A DNA stretch of 49,856 nt. Source: CAZUCU01 sp964589635. GTDB taxonomy: Bacteria; Patescibacteriota; Minisyncoccia; Phycocordibacterales; JAACPR01. Below, in pieces: positions 21,821 to 30,546 of the stretch (the first letter of the stretch is position 1; each line of letters starts with the position of its first letter). The stretch covers positions 1-49,856 of the forward strand of contig CAZPRI010000002.1 of assembly GCA_964589635.1 (NCBI GenBank). Reading direction: 5' to 3'. The notes below the pieces were generated by a model. That model saw nothing but the letters and a program-made list of their open reading frames with translations. It did not search any database and was not told the origin of the DNA. The translations under genes were made by a program, and so were the position numbers.

Positions 21821-22987
21821 TTACTTATTTCCAGCTATTTCAATTCTTGTACTAAAAATATTCATAAGAATAGGACTGATGAGTACAGTAGAAATGCTCA
21901 ACATAACCAATGCTGTAAGCAAAACTTGATCAATAAGCCCTAATGCGAATGCTGCGGAGGCTGTGGCCAAAGTTGTTGAAAGTTGAGGAATTGAAGTAAT
22001 AGCAAATAGTAATGACTCGTTATTATTGAAACCTACAATTTTCGCACCAATCCATCCACTAATAAATTTAGAAACTACTGAACCAAAAATAATTAAACCA
22101 ACAACAAAAGATACGTTTTCTATTTCTGAAAAAACTTTAATATCAGTTTGTAGACCAATCACAATAAAAAAGGTTGGTATAAAAACACCGTAACTAATCG
22201 TTCTTATCTTATCTTTTAATGCTTTTGTTTGTATTGAGCCGGACAAAACTAAACCAGAAAAGAATCCTGCTACAATTGGATGTAATCCTAAGAATTCAAA
22301 AACAAGAACTGTTCCCATCATAATTAAAAAGGTTGATCGAAATTCAAACTGAAACATGTCAGGCTTTTCGCTTGCAACTAATTTAAAATAGCCTCGAATC
22401 ATTTTTATAATAAACCTTAATACAATAAGTGAAACAAGAAGAAGTGGGTAGAAAAGATATAACGGCAAAAATGTTATAGTATTTACATTCTGAAGGACTA
22501 AAGAAAGAGCAATAAGACTTGCTACATCCTGAATGACAGTAGTCATAACAACTGATTGCCCTAATCGAGTATTCAATATTGAATGAGATTCTAAAGATGG
22601 AACAACAACTGCAATTGATGAAGATATAAAAACAACACCCAGGATAAGTGCTGGTAACAAAGGGTACCCAAGAAACAGTGCTACCCAAACCCCGACACCA
22701 AAAGGTATAACACCATTTATAAAAGCCAGTAATGAAAGTTTTCCTTTAAAACCTTCAAGGTCTTGAAACTTTGTTTCAAGACCGGCCATAAACATCAAAA
22801 ATATAAGACCAATCTGTCCTATGAACATTATTGTTGGATTTAATTCCAAAATATTTAGAAAGTTTGGACCCAGTAAAACTCCTCCCCCAATAAGCGCAAC
22901 TACCCAAGGAATATGTGCCTTTCTTGAAAACATAGAGAAAAAAACTCCAGCAAAGAGTGCAATAAAGAATGGGAAAAATTGTTCCAT
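21821..22987 (-). CDS. Cation:proton antiporter, CPA2 (KefB/NapA-like) without RCK domain
   Basis: A 388-aa integral membrane protein with about 11-12 hydrophobic segments. FLMFMAGLETKFQDL (a family F-x-x-G-x-E motif), VFISSSIAVVVPSLE and VVMTTVIQDVASLIALSL with the charged Asp of the CPA2 ion site (usual ND, here QD) are present. GLHPIVAGFFSGLVLSG and FFIVIGLQTDI also match. It exchanges Na+ or K+ for H+ and would control pH and ion balance. No C-terminal RCK/TrkA-N regulatory domain follows. A TATAAT box ends 6 bases before the ATG. It is monocistronic. Confidence 0.92.
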   Translation of the reverse strand: MEQFFPFFIALFAGVFFSMFSRKAHIPWVVALIGGGVLLGPNFLNILELNPTIMFIGQIGLIFLMFMAGLETKFQDLEGFKGKLSLLAFINGVIPFGVGVWVALFLGYPLLPALILGVVFISSSIAVVVPSLESHSILNTRLGQSVVMTTVIQDVASLIALSLVLQNVNTITFLPLYLFYPLLLVSLIVLRFIIKMIRGYFKLVASEKPDMFQFEFRSTFLIMMGTVLVFEFLGLHPIVAGFFSGLVLSGSIQTKALKDKIRTISYGVFIPTFFIVIGLQTDIKVFSEIENVSFVVGLIIFGSVVSKFISGWIGAKIVGFNNNESLLFAITSIPQLSTTLATASAAFALGLIDQVLLTALVMLSISTVLISPILMNIFSTRIEIAGNK

Positions 22988-22993
22988 TAGAAA

Positions 22994-22999
22994 ATTATA
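22994..22999 (-). promoter_or_regulatory. -10 box of the antiporter gene (leaderless)
   Basis: TATAAT on the minus strand, 6 bases before ATG 22987. Confidence 0.6.
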
Positions 23000-23124
23000 T
23001 CATTACTTCCAAAAGCATTCTTGCTGCTTCCCCAGAGGAAACATGACAGGTGAGAGGATTATTCGAAGCAAGACTTTGATACTATAAACTCTGATTTACA
23101 AGAAGATACTAATATTATATTGAA

Positions 23125-23856
23125 CTAAAACTCTAACTTCTTCACAGTAGCTCCGGTCTCACTCATATCACCATAGACAGTGACTGTTTTTTCTTCTTCA
23201 AATTTCTCTGGCTTACAAATTTCCTCTTCCTTATCTGAAAGAATACAAATGCTCTCACCATTAAAGAAAAGTGGCACCAAACTTACTTCATTATTTTCAA
23301 CAAATAATATATGCCAATACTCAGAATTAAATTCAAGAGTTGAATCTTTTATCAAAACCCCTTCTCTTTCAAAGGTAAATTCTCGTGGTGGTCCAAATTC
23401 TCCAGCAGAGCACTCAATATCATTAATATACCAACCACCATTAAGCTTATTTAGACTTACAATAGCCTGACCATCTAAACCTTCATCTCTTGCAAGTATT
23501 AGAATTTGAGCCTTTTCTTCTTGCTCGTAAACAGTTCTAGCTGATATTGATGAAGGTATAACACTTTGACATAAGACAGGATCTAGGTCTGTATCTGAAT
23601 TCCCTTTTGCTTTGAATATTTTATTACGAAGATCCTTACTTAAAATCATTGAATCGTTTAATCCTTCCTTATACGGATTTGTATCTACTGAATTTCTAGA
23701 AGCTAACCAAGGGTCATAAAAATCCAAGACTATATCAATGGGTGATTCCATAGAGACTTCTTGTTGTCCGACCTCTTTATCTTTTAGGAAGAACAATATC
23801 AAACTGAGTACAACTAGGACCATCAAAATTACCAAAATTATTTTTTTATTTTTCAT
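23125..23856 (-). CDS. Membrane-anchored extracytoplasmic protein, DUF3828-like
   Basis: A 243-aa protein with an N-terminal hydrophobic anchor (residues 5-24), then an acidic soluble domain. IVLDFYDPWLASRNS and DSMILSKDLRNKIF are reminiscent of DUF3828 secreted proteins, but the match is loose. Cysteines at VLCQ, IECS, SICI and EICK could make two disulfides outside the cell. The function is unknown. It is followed by the antiporter gene 137 bases downstream. Coding is certain from length and composition; the family is tentative. Confidence 0.75.
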   Translation of the reverse strand: MKNKKIILVILMVLVVLSLILFFLKDKEVGQQEVSMESPIDIVLDFYDPWLASRNSVDTNPYKEGLNDSMILSKDLRNKIFKAKGNSDTDLDPVLCQSVIPSSISARTVYEQEEKAQILILARDEGLDGQAIVSLNKLNGGWYINDIECSAGEFGPPREFTFEREGVLIKDSTLEFNSEYWHILFVENNEVSLVPLFFNGESICILSDKEEEICKPEKFEEEKTVTVYGDMSETGATVKKLEF

Positions 23857-23916
23857 ATATCATATTATTGTAGCAAGTATTTCCATTTAATAAACATCTA
23901 AAATTCTTATAGACAA

Positions 23917-23958
23917 CAGATAAAAAAACTGCGCAAACATGCGCAGTTTTTTATCTGT
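23917..23958 (-). terminator. Terminator of the 23967-24404 gene
   Basis: Long inverted repeat ACAGATAAAAAAACTGCGC / GCGCAGTTTTTTATCTGT with a 6-base loop. Confidence 0.9.
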
Positions 23959-23966
23959 AGTGTGTA

Positions 23967-24404
23967 CTACATTCCTCTAACATCATCACCAACCATGTTT
24001 CGATCTGAATCACTGTTGATAATCATCACACCACTATGTGTTGAAATGTTAACAGAATCTTGGAATGCCCCACTTGATGTATTAGCATTCACAACTGTTA
24101 CCACACCAGACTCATTCACATACATATACTGAGTGTTGCCACTTGAATATACAGAAGTTACATTATTACTACTTCCATCAACTAAGATGACACCACTATG
24201 TAAAGCTAGATTAGGAGCAAGAGTAATTGCATTTGAACCATTATTTGCAGTAACGCTACTTATACCACCAGATGTATTTACATATTCATATGTGGCAGCA
24301 TTAGTAACATTAGAAAATCCTAATACGAAGGCAAAGACAGTCAGTACTCCAAACATTTTTAGCGTATTACCTACTGTGTTTGTGTATTTATTTTTATTAT
24401 TCAT
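23967..24404 (-). CDS. Secreted protein with two copies of a beta-strand repeat
   Basis: A 145-aa protein with a classical signal peptide: MNNKNKYTNTVGNTLKMFG, hydrophobic core VLTVFAFVLGF and a likely cleavage at TNA-AT (residues 36-37). The mature part has two repeats of about 45 residues: YEYVNTSGGISSVTANNG...LALHSGVILVD and YMYVNESGVVTVVNANTS...ISTHSGVMIIN. Thr, Ser, Asn and Val dominate, as in small extracellular CPR proteins. No enzyme motif is present. A surface coat or adhesion component is plausible. It has its own strong terminator. Confidence 0.8.
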   Translation of the reverse strand: MNNKNKYTNTVGNTLKMFGVLTVFAFVLGFSNVTNAATYEYVNTSGGISSVTANNGSNAITLAPNLALHSGVILVDGSSNNVTSVYSSGNTQYMYVNESGVVTVVNANTSSGAFQDSVNISTHSGVMIINSDSDRNMVGDDVRGM

Positions 24405-24927
24405 AGAATTTGTTATTAGCTAGTAAGCAGCAAGAACATTAGATGTATTTTGATTTACGTATAAATCAGTCAACTATTAAATAAAGATGCAAGACATACT
24501 TCAATTACTGAGGGGCAAGTTAGTAGTTTAGATTTCAGTAAAACATTCAGTGTCATTTCGTTTGTAATACTTCTATATTAGAGACGGAGCATCTTGATAG
24601 ACATTCCTACGACTCTTATACTATATAGTAAATATTAACAAAAAGCAATATAAATTGTACTTATGACACAGTATTAGTCTTTTACCTAATCAATATGACA
24701 ACTCTTGCTATTTCATATCCAAGCAAACTTTTTTCATAAAGTGTGAGGGCAATTGTGATTACAATATGAGTGATATAAGATTAAAAAATAATTCTAGAGA
24801 AATAAAGCTTGACTTTATTTCCATAAGTGATACTCTTTAGGGGTCAAATAACATACGTAAGAAGTGAAGCAGTTTAGTTTTTCGTTTTTGTATTTATTTG
24901 AAGTTACTAATTAACATTCTAAGTTAA
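24405..24927. other. 523-base gap: AT-rich, one 24-codon frame and one hairpin
   Basis: Only weak features. A plus-strand frame at 24766-24840 encodes a 24-aa peptide (MSDIRLKNNSREIKLDFISI...). Within it lies a perfect 9-bp hairpin GAAATAAAG / CTTTATTTC (24799-24821). Both precede the cold-shock gene and could belong to a long leader, since cold-shock mRNAs often have structured leaders. TATATAGT near 24621-24628 could be a promoter. Nothing else is supportable. Confidence 0.35.
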
Positions 24928-25128
24928 ATGCAAAAAGGAAAAATTGCTCGTCTTATGGATGCTGGATACGGTTTCATCGCTGTTGAGGGACAAGAAAAAG
25001 ATCTTTTCTTTCACTCAAAAGAAGTTGAAAATACTGAATTCGATGCTCTAAAAGAAAACGATGAAGTAGAATTTGAAATAGCTGAAAGTCCAAAAGGACC
25101 AAACGCTGTTAAAGTTTCAAAGATCTAA
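24928..25128 (+). CDS. Cold-shock-domain protein
   Basis: A 66-aa nucleic-acid chaperone with the cold-shock fold. GKIARLMDAGYGFIAVEG holds the RNP1-like GYGFI and DLFFHSKEV the RNP2-like DLFFH; the C-terminal strands VEFEIAESPKGPNAVKVSKI complete the barrel. The length equals CspA-type proteins. It binds single-stranded RNA/DNA and melts RNA structure. A long upstream region (24405-24927) with a hairpin could be its leader. A strong terminator follows at once. Confidence 0.93.
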   Translation: MQKGKIARLMDAGYGFIAVEGQEKDLFFHSKEVENTEFDALKENDEVEFEIAESPKGPNAVKVSKI

Positions 25129-25134
25129 TAAATG

Positions 25135-25171
25135 AAAAAAGGCGGCACGCTTTGCGTTCCGCCTTTTTTCT
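25135..25171 (+). terminator. Terminator of the cold-shock gene
   Basis: Stem AAAAAAGGCGGCACGC / GCGTTCCGCCTTTTTT with a TTT loop and one mismatch, then T run. Confidence 0.9.
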
Positions 25172-25215
25172 TTACTTTTAACTAAAAATGTGGTTTTATT
25201 GCAAGACTAAAATTT

Positions 25216-26475
25216 ATGCTAAAGAAACAACACAAAGAAAAATATGACCTAATCGTAATTGGTGCCGGACCGTCAGGGATGATGGCCGCTGGAGTTGCGG
25301 CTAAAAACGGAAACAAAGTACTCGTTATAGAAAAAAATAAAGAACTTGGTAAAAAGTTAAAAATTACCGGAGGTGGTAGATGCAATATTACAAATGCAAC
25401 ATTTGATATCCAGAAATTTCTAAACAAATTTGGTACAGCAAAACCTTTTCTATACTCCCCTTTTTCACAATTCGGAATACAGGATACTTTTGATTTTTTT
25501 GAATCAAAGAAACTACCACTTATAATTGAGGATGGTGGGAGAGCTTTCCCAAACACACACAAAGCCATTGATGTTTTTAATGTAATGCATAATTTCATAA
25601 ACAACAAAAATGTTGAGATTATAAAAGATAACCAAGTATTTAAAATCAGTGCCAACAAAGAAGATGGCAAAATTACCTCTGTAAAAACAAAAAAAGGGGT
25701 TTATATTGCAGAAAATTACCTAATCGCCACTGGAGGGAATTCTCACCCAGAGACAGGGTCTACTGGGGATGGATTTAAATGGTTAAAAGAGATTGGCCAC
25801 ACAGTCAATAGACCAAGCCCTGATATTGTTCCACTCAGAGTACCCGATAAATGGGTACAAGAACTAGCAGGAACATCTCTTTCCTTTATGAAGATTACTT
25901 TTTTTGTAAATGGTAAAAAAGCTTTTTCAGAAACAGGAAGAATACTATTTACTCATTTTGGAGTTTCAGGACCTCTTATTTTGAATTGTGCGAGAAAAGT
26001 TCAGGATCTTCTACATGAAGGAGAAGTAACATCAAAAATTGATTGCTATCCAGATACAGATATTGGATCATTAGAAAAAAATATTCTTAAAATATTTGAT
26101 AAAAACAAGAACAAATCATTTAAAAATATTGTTAAGGAGATTGTTCCGCAAGGACTATCAAATACATTAATTGGTTTTCACATTGTTCCAAATGTTTCAG
26201 ACAAGGTTAATATGATATCAAAAGAAAATAGAAAGGAAATAGTTGCCATATTGAAGGCTCTACCCCTTCGAATTAATGGTTTAATGGATATGGATAAAGC
26301 AGTTGTATCTGATGGTGGGGTTCCATTAAAGGAGATAGACACACGAACAATGAAATCAAAAATATATAGTAACCTTTATATGACTGGTGATATTCTCCAT
26401 ATTAATAGACCATCTGGTGGATACTCACTTCAGCTTTGTTGGACTACTGGTTACGTAGCAGGACTCCTGAAATAA
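25216..26475 (+). CDS. HI0933-family FAD-dependent flavoprotein (BaiN/YhiN-like)
   Basis: A 419-aa flavoprotein. The dinucleotide-binding motif is VIGAGPSGMMAAGVAAKNG (residues 14-32), followed by the family stretch ITGGGRCNITN. ATGGNSHPETGSTGDGF and the C-terminal TGDILHINRPSGGYSLQLCWTTGYVAG (FAD-contact end) complete the family pattern. The N-terminus has a basic lead-in of about 9 residues before the first strand. Family members are oxidoreductases of unsettled substrate. A terminator hairpin follows the stop, so it is monocistronic. Coding and family are certain; substrate is unknown. Confidence 0.93.
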   Translation: MLKKQHKEKYDLIVIGAGPSGMMAAGVAAKNGNKVLVIEKNKELGKKLKITGGGRCNITNATFDIQKFLNKFGTAKPFLYSPFSQFGIQDTFDFFESKKLPLIIEDGGRAFPNTHKAIDVFNVMHNFINNKNVEIIKDNQVFKISANKEDGKITSVKTKKGVYIAENYLIATGGNSHPETGSTGDGFKWLKEIGHTVNRPSPDIVPLRVPDKWVQELAGTSLSFMKITFFVNGKKAFSETGRILFTHFGVSGPLILNCARKVQDLLHEGEVTSKIDCYPDTDIGSLEKNILKIFDKNKNKSFKNIVKEIVPQGLSNTLIGFHIVPNVSDKVNMISKENRKEIVAILKALPLRINGLMDMDKAVVSDGGVPLKEIDTRTMKSKIYSNLYMTGDILHINRPSGGYSLQLCWTTGYVAGLLK

Positions 26476-26506
26476 AAAAGCGGCGACCTTCGGTCGCCGC
26501 TTTTTT
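26474..26506. terminator. Bidirectional terminator between flavoprotein and MFS genes
   Basis: Stem AAAAAAGCGGCGACC / GGTCGCCGCTTTTTT with a TTC loop between convergent genes; it covers the stop codon of the MFS gene. Confidence 0.92.
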
Positions 26507-27707
26507 ATGAATGCTTTCTAAAGTCCATATCATCAGAGCTTATTAAATTAAGGAGTAGAGCCGAAAATGCAGCTATAACAAACATCCAATTTAAGCCAAC
26601 AAAACCTGCTAATATGAAGCCAAAAACAAACATTAAAAATCTTCCCGTATGAATCATCATCTCCATAATAACTGAATACTCATCGACATAATGTCCTTCG
26701 CGAGCAGATAGATCATAATTTAACGTGTTGTACGGAGTTGCTGTAAATATTTTCGTAATACTGTGATATGCACCAACAATAAATACGTGAAAAGCTGTGA
26801 AAATAAATATCTTTAGTATCCAACCAAGAGAATACATCAGACTACCCCATCTCAGCATTTTTTGTTTTGAAATTCTTTTGTCCATAGTTTTTCCTAAGCT
26901 CAATTGAAGCACAATTGTTATAAGAACAATAAAGGATGATAATAAGCCTACTTGCATCAGGTCTCCATTCAATAATTCAAAAATAAAGATTGGCCAAATA
27001 ATTAAAGTAGCAAAACTTTCAGCACCATCGCCCAAAAAAGCTAGAGCCACTTTTCTCTTCTTTAAACTATAAAAAAATTCTTTAAATGTCTCTGTGTATG
27101 ACCAAGAAAAATTCTCCTTTGTTGGTGGTAATTGCTTAAAAGGAATAATTGAAGAAAGGTAAATAATTATACTAACAATAAACAAAACATCGAATGAGAA
27201 ATTATTAATAATAAAAGCAGATGCAATTGGCAACACAACGGCAAGAAACATCTTAACCGCTTCAAAGGAACTCATCTGTCTTCCTCTATTTCTCTTGTTT
27301 GTAAACTTTGCAATATCAGTCCTAAAAGGTGTCCAAAAAAGAATTCTGAATAATGTTAAACACAAAATACCAATCGGAATATAAATAAATATAGTACTTT
27401 TGTCTACCAGATAATTAGTCACATAAAATAAGGAAAGAAAAACAAGACTCAATCGTAAAGACCTTTGTAAACCGAACTTCTTATCAAAAAATTTAACACC
27501 GATCGGTATCGTCAAAACATACAACAAAGAAGCTAGGCCGTAGAAAGCAAAAACCCATAGATACTGGTTACCAAAGAGCTCATACAAGAAAATTGGAAGA
27601 AATAGACCAAGTAAACCTGATGCAATAAACATAAACATTCTTCCTGTCAAAAGTGAGACGAAACTTGCGGAAACTTCCCCATCAAAATATTTATGCTTAG
27701 TTCTCAT
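26505..27707 (-). CDS. Major facilitator superfamily transporter
   Basis: A 400-aa polytopic membrane protein with about 10-12 hydrophobic segments. The loop after segment 2 (GVKFFDKKFGLQRSLRLS) and the symmetric loop later (GKTMDKRISKQKMLRWG) match the MFS motif A layout (G-x-x-x-D-x-x-G-R-R). A soluble central loop (about 190-220) splits the two six-helix halves. The substrate cannot be deduced; MFS carriers in CPR often handle small metabolites or drugs. A TAGAAT box ends 7 bases before the ATG, divergent from the neighbouring gene's TATAAT box. Confidence 0.87.
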   Translation of the reverse strand: MRTKHKYFDGEVSASFVSLLTGRMFMFIASGLLGLFLPIFLYELFGNQYLWVFAFYGLASLLYVLTIPIGVKFFDKKFGLQRSLRLSLVFLSLFYVTNYLVDKSTIFIYIPIGILCLTLFRILFWTPFRTDIAKFTNKRNRGRQMSSFEAVKMFLAVVLPIASAFIINNFSFDVLFIVSIIIYLSSIIPFKQLPPTKENFSWSYTETFKEFFYSLKKRKVALAFLGDGAESFATLIIWPIFIFELLNGDLMQVGLLSSFIVLITIVLQLSLGKTMDKRISKQKMLRWGSLMYSLGWILKIFIFTAFHVFIVGAYHSITKIFTATPYNTLNYDLSAREGHYVDEYSVIMEMMIHTGRFLMFVFGFILAGFVGLNWMFVIAAFSALLLNLISSDDMDFRKHS

Positions 27708-27714
27708 TAATATA

Positions 27715-27720
27715 ATTCTA
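27715..27720 (-). promoter_or_regulatory. -10 box of the MFS gene (leaderless)
   Basis: TAGAAT on the minus strand, 7 bases before ATG 27707. Confidence 0.5.
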
Positions 27721-27729
27721 CCATACTGG

Positions 27730-27735
27730 TATAAT
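27730..27735 (+). promoter_or_regulatory. -10 box of the DUF3137-like gene
   Basis: TATAAT, 14 bases before ATG 27750, so a leader of about 8 bases without a Shine-Dalgarno sequence. It faces the MFS promoter. Confidence 0.5.
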
Positions 27736-27749
27736 GACCTTAATAAAAT

Positions 27750-28571
27750 ATGAATTTACAAAATTTTCCCGAAAATGTGAATCTAGAGAATCTTTTAAAA
27801 ATTAAATTTACTAAAAAATTTAAGGTCATTTTTATTATGATTACTATAGTACTTATGATTATCTCTCCTTTCTACTTAATCGCTATGGTGTTTATTTATT
27901 TCTCACTAAAGAAATACCTTGAGCAGCTACAAATACACAGAGCGTTTATGAAGAGTTTTGCGGAAAGAAATAATTTCTCCTACATAGATTTTTCCTCTAC
28001 TAAAAATCTAACAGGTAGACTTTTTAATATTGGTAATTCACGAAGAGTCCTTCATATGGTTTCAGGATTTTTCGAAAAGTATCCCATACAAATATTCAAT
28101 TATTATTACACGGTTGGTAGCGGGAAAAATAGTCATACTTATAGTTTTACTGTGTGCGAAATAGAAATAGAAAGGACTAAATTTCCTCATATATTTCTTA
28201 AATCAGATTCTATGTGGAGATACCAGATGCAAGACTTTTTTGGTCAGAACAAGGATGTGAAAATTAGTCTAGAGAAGGGATTCGATGCGTACTTTGATTT
28301 GTATTGCACACAAGATTACGAGACTGAGACTCTTCAAATATTTACAGTAGATATTCTAGATTATTTATCTAAAAGTGGTAGTAATTTCTCGATTGAATTT
28401 TCAGAAAACAAAATATATATTTATGATGATTTGATAATTAGAAAACAAGAGGAGTTGGATCAACTATATGAAGTAGTGAAGAAAATTTTGAATTCTTCGC
28501 AAGGTCTTTTTGATAGACTTCATGACGATTTTGATTCTCTACACTCTGTTTACAATAAAAAAATCAATTAA
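27750..28571 (+). CDS. DUF3137-like membrane protein
   Basis: A 273-aa protein with a short hydrophilic N-terminus, a long hydrophobic stretch (residues 26-53, probably two membrane spans) and a soluble domain. The soluble part has AERNNFSYIDFSSTKNLTGRLFNIG, then SGFFEKYPIQIFNYYYTVGSGK...YSFTVCEIEIE, which resembles DUF3137 (a galactosyltransferase-associated, largely uncharacterised family). The C-terminus is helical and charged. No catalytic motif is seen. Its last 4 bases overlap the end of the convergent surface-protein gene. Coding certain, family tentative. Confidence 0.72.
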   Translation: MNLQNFPENVNLENLLKIKFTKKFKVIFIMITIVLMIISPFYLIAMVFIYFSLKKYLEQLQIHRAFMKSFAERNNFSYIDFSSTKNLTGRLFNIGNSRRVLHMVSGFFEKYPIQIFNYYYTVGSGKNSHTYSFTVCEIEIERTKFPHIFLKSDSMWRYQMQDFFGQNKDVKISLEKGFDAYFDLYCTQDYETETLQIFTVDILDYLSKSGSNFSIEFSENKIYIYDDLIIRKQEELDQLYEVVKKILNSSQGLFDRLHDDFDSLHSVYNKKIN

Positions 28572-29845
28572 AATAATATCAAAAATATATTATATTGTTC
28601 TTGAGTAATCAACCCAAATATTAGGAAAATCTTTAGGACGCCTTCCAGTGTTAACTGTTCTCCATCAGAAGATGATGAACCACCACCACCTCCACCTCCA
28701 CCAGATGAATATGCACTACCAAAAATTTTAACACCAATAGCAGATGAACTTTCTTCATAAGAACCGTATTCTTCATAAGCTCCAGAAAATGAAATTGTTC
28801 CTACTATTGGCACATATCCGCTAAAATCATTAGAATCTCGATACTCCAAGGCAACCCAGTAATCCCCACTAACTAATTGCCAATCTAAACCCTGAACCTT
28901 TCTCCATGAAACCTCATTACTGCTATCAGGAGTAAAAGAAAGTGTGGTACTAAAAACTTCAGAAGCAGTATCAGGTGTTTGACTACCGTCTTCATATATT
29001 ACAATAGAAAGATTTTTAGCACCTCCAGTATTATTAACTAGGTACATCTCCACTTCATCTATTTTCTTATTTTCTGAAAGAGTAAATTTTTGAGCACGTC
29101 CTGTTATGGTTGTGTTATTTAAGGTTCCTCCAGAAGTAGATATTTCGGGCTTACCAGTATAAAAAACCAAATCATAAGAGTCAGAACCAAGAGTATTAAC
29201 ACTAATAGAATCTGATAAAGCTGACTCATTTCCTTCTTCGTCATAAGCAGATACTTTATATTTATAAAGAGTACTTACGCTTAATCCAGTATCCAAATAA
29301 GAAATACCGTCATCTATATCAGCTATTTGAACAAAAGAATCTGATACTTCTTTATAAAGTCTGTATCCCTGGGTTTCTGTATCCACATCTACAGACCTAT
29401 CCCAATCTATTATGATATATGTTCCTGCTGTGTAAGATGCTTCAAGATTCTCTGGGACAGGAGGTGGAGTAATGTCAGCAGAAGGATCTGTCACTGTAAT
29501 AGACACAGTCACCGTATTTGAATAATTAGCACCGTCATATGCTTTATAAGTAAAAGTATCTACTCCAGCGAAAAAGAATTCTGGCTCATAAACAAAAGTA
29601 CCATCTGTTTCAAAAGTTAAAACACCTTCTACTGTTGTTGTGACCAACTCTGCTGTTAATGCGTCAACGTCAGTATCAGTGTCATTATCAAGAACACTTT
29701 CACCAAACAAAGCCAGGGTTTCGTTCATTTCAATTGAATAAGAATCTTCTATCGCAACAGGACTGGCAGCTAAAACTTGACCTGTTTGCAGTATAAACAT
29801 TAATAAACTCCAAAAAAATATTTCCTTTTTTCTTGCTTTTTCCAT
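28568..29845 (-). CDS. Secreted surface protein with Ig-like and FN3 domains and a poly-Gly linker
   Basis: A 425-aa protein with a signal peptide (MEKARKKEIFFWSLLMFILQTGQVLAAS, cleavage near residue 27). Domain order: a cadherin/Big_9-like beta domain (30-120, with VLDNDTDTDVDAL and DTFTYKAYDG), a fibronectin type III domain (130-215, ITPPPVPENLEAS...YKYKVSAYDEEGNES), a beta-sandwich of about 150 residues (LVFYTG to KIFGSAYS), then a run of nine Gly with flanking Ser, and a C-terminal hydrophobic tail (LEGVLKIFLIFGLITQEQYN). Glycine runs ahead of a hydrophobic tail recur in CPR surface proteins. It is likely a cell-surface adhesin. Confidence 0.85.
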   Translation of the reverse strand: MEKARKKEIFFWSLLMFILQTGQVLAASPVAIEDSYSIEMNETLALFGESVLDNDTDTDVDALTAELVTTTVEGVLTFETDGTFVYEPEFFFAGVDTFTYKAYDGANYSNTVTVSITVTDPSADITPPPVPENLEASYTAGTYIIIDWDRSVDVDTETQGYRLYKEVSDSFVQIADIDDGISYLDTGLSVSTLYKYKVSAYDEEGNESALSDSISVNTLGSDSYDLVFYTGKPEISTSGGTLNNTTITGRAQKFTLSENKKIDEVEMYLVNNTGGAKNLSIVIYEDGSQTPDTASEVFSTTLSFTPDSSNEVSWRKVQGLDWQLVSGDYWVALEYRDSNDFSGYVPIVGTISFSGAYEEYGSYEESSSAIGVKIFGSAYSSGGGGGGGGSSSSDGEQLTLEGVLKIFLIFGLITQEQYNIFLILF

Positions 29846-29861
29846 TTCCTTATACTACAAG

Positions 29862-29894
29862 AAAAAGAGTAGTCTTTCAAGACTACTCTTTTTT
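29862..29894 (-). terminator. Terminator of the 29898-30485 gene
   Basis: Stem AAAAAGAGTAGTC / GACTACTCTTTTTTT with a 6-base loop. Confidence 0.88.
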
Positions 29895-29897
29895 TAT

Positions 29898-30485
29898 TTA
29901 ACCCGAATCAAGCCTGAAGAAAACCTGTATTTCTTCAGAATTAACAAAATATTCATATTCTACAAGTCCAGATTCGTCACTTAAAATGGTTTCTATAGTT
30001 TCCCAATTTTCTAGATCAAACGATCTTTGAACTTTATAGTGTTTGCCAGGATTCCATTTCCAAGAAAATTTCATAATAGTCTGAGGAAGAACCTCAGTAC
30101 TACTCTCTATTTCCTCAGTTGTTTCTTCTGCAAATAACTGATTCATTACCATTTGCACCGTTGGTTTTACAGGAATATCAAAAATGAAAGATACTTCGTC
30201 AGAATAGTCAGACTCATCTCCTTCAGAAGAAAAAGCCTTGACAGCAAAGAAATATTTTTTCGAAGTATCAAAACCCATCACTGTCGCCTTTGCTCTTCCG
30301 ATTCCAGAAGGAAACTGTCTAGTCGTTATGATACGAGAATAATTTCTACTTGATTCTCCAATAAAAATCTTGTATCCAGCAACTCTTGCATCATCTACAC
30401 GATCCCAAGAAAATTGTACTTTCTGAGAAAAAACTGTATGCGATAAAAAAACCATCATCAGCGTTATTAAAAAGAACATCTTCAT
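29898..30485 (-). CDS. Secreted fibronectin type III protein
   Basis: A 195-aa protein with a signal peptide (residues 1-20, ending VFSQ). Residues 22-105 form an FN3 domain: VQFSWDRVDDARVAGYKIFIG...YFFAVKAFSSEGDESDYSDEVSF. An acidic linker with EETTEEIESSTE follows, then a second beta domain (about 135-195: MKFSWKWNPGKHYKVQRSFDLENWETIE) that may be a shorter FN3-like unit. No enzyme site. It lies next to the larger FN3 surface protein and both are probably parts of the cell envelope or of attachment structures. Confidence 0.82.
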   Translation of the reverse strand: MKMFFLITLMMVFLSHTVFSQKVQFSWDRVDDARVAGYKIFIGESSRNYSRIITTRQFPSGIGRAKATVMGFDTSKKYFFAVKAFSSEGDESDYSDEVSFIFDIPVKPTVQMVMNQLFAEETTEEIESSTEVLPQTIMKFSWKWNPGKHYKVQRSFDLENWETIETILSDESGLVEYEYFVNSEEIQVFFRLDSG

Positions 30486-30546
30486 TCTAATTTTATCTTA
30501 CCACAAAAAAAGAAAATGGCGATAAAAACCCACTTAAATATTCAAC

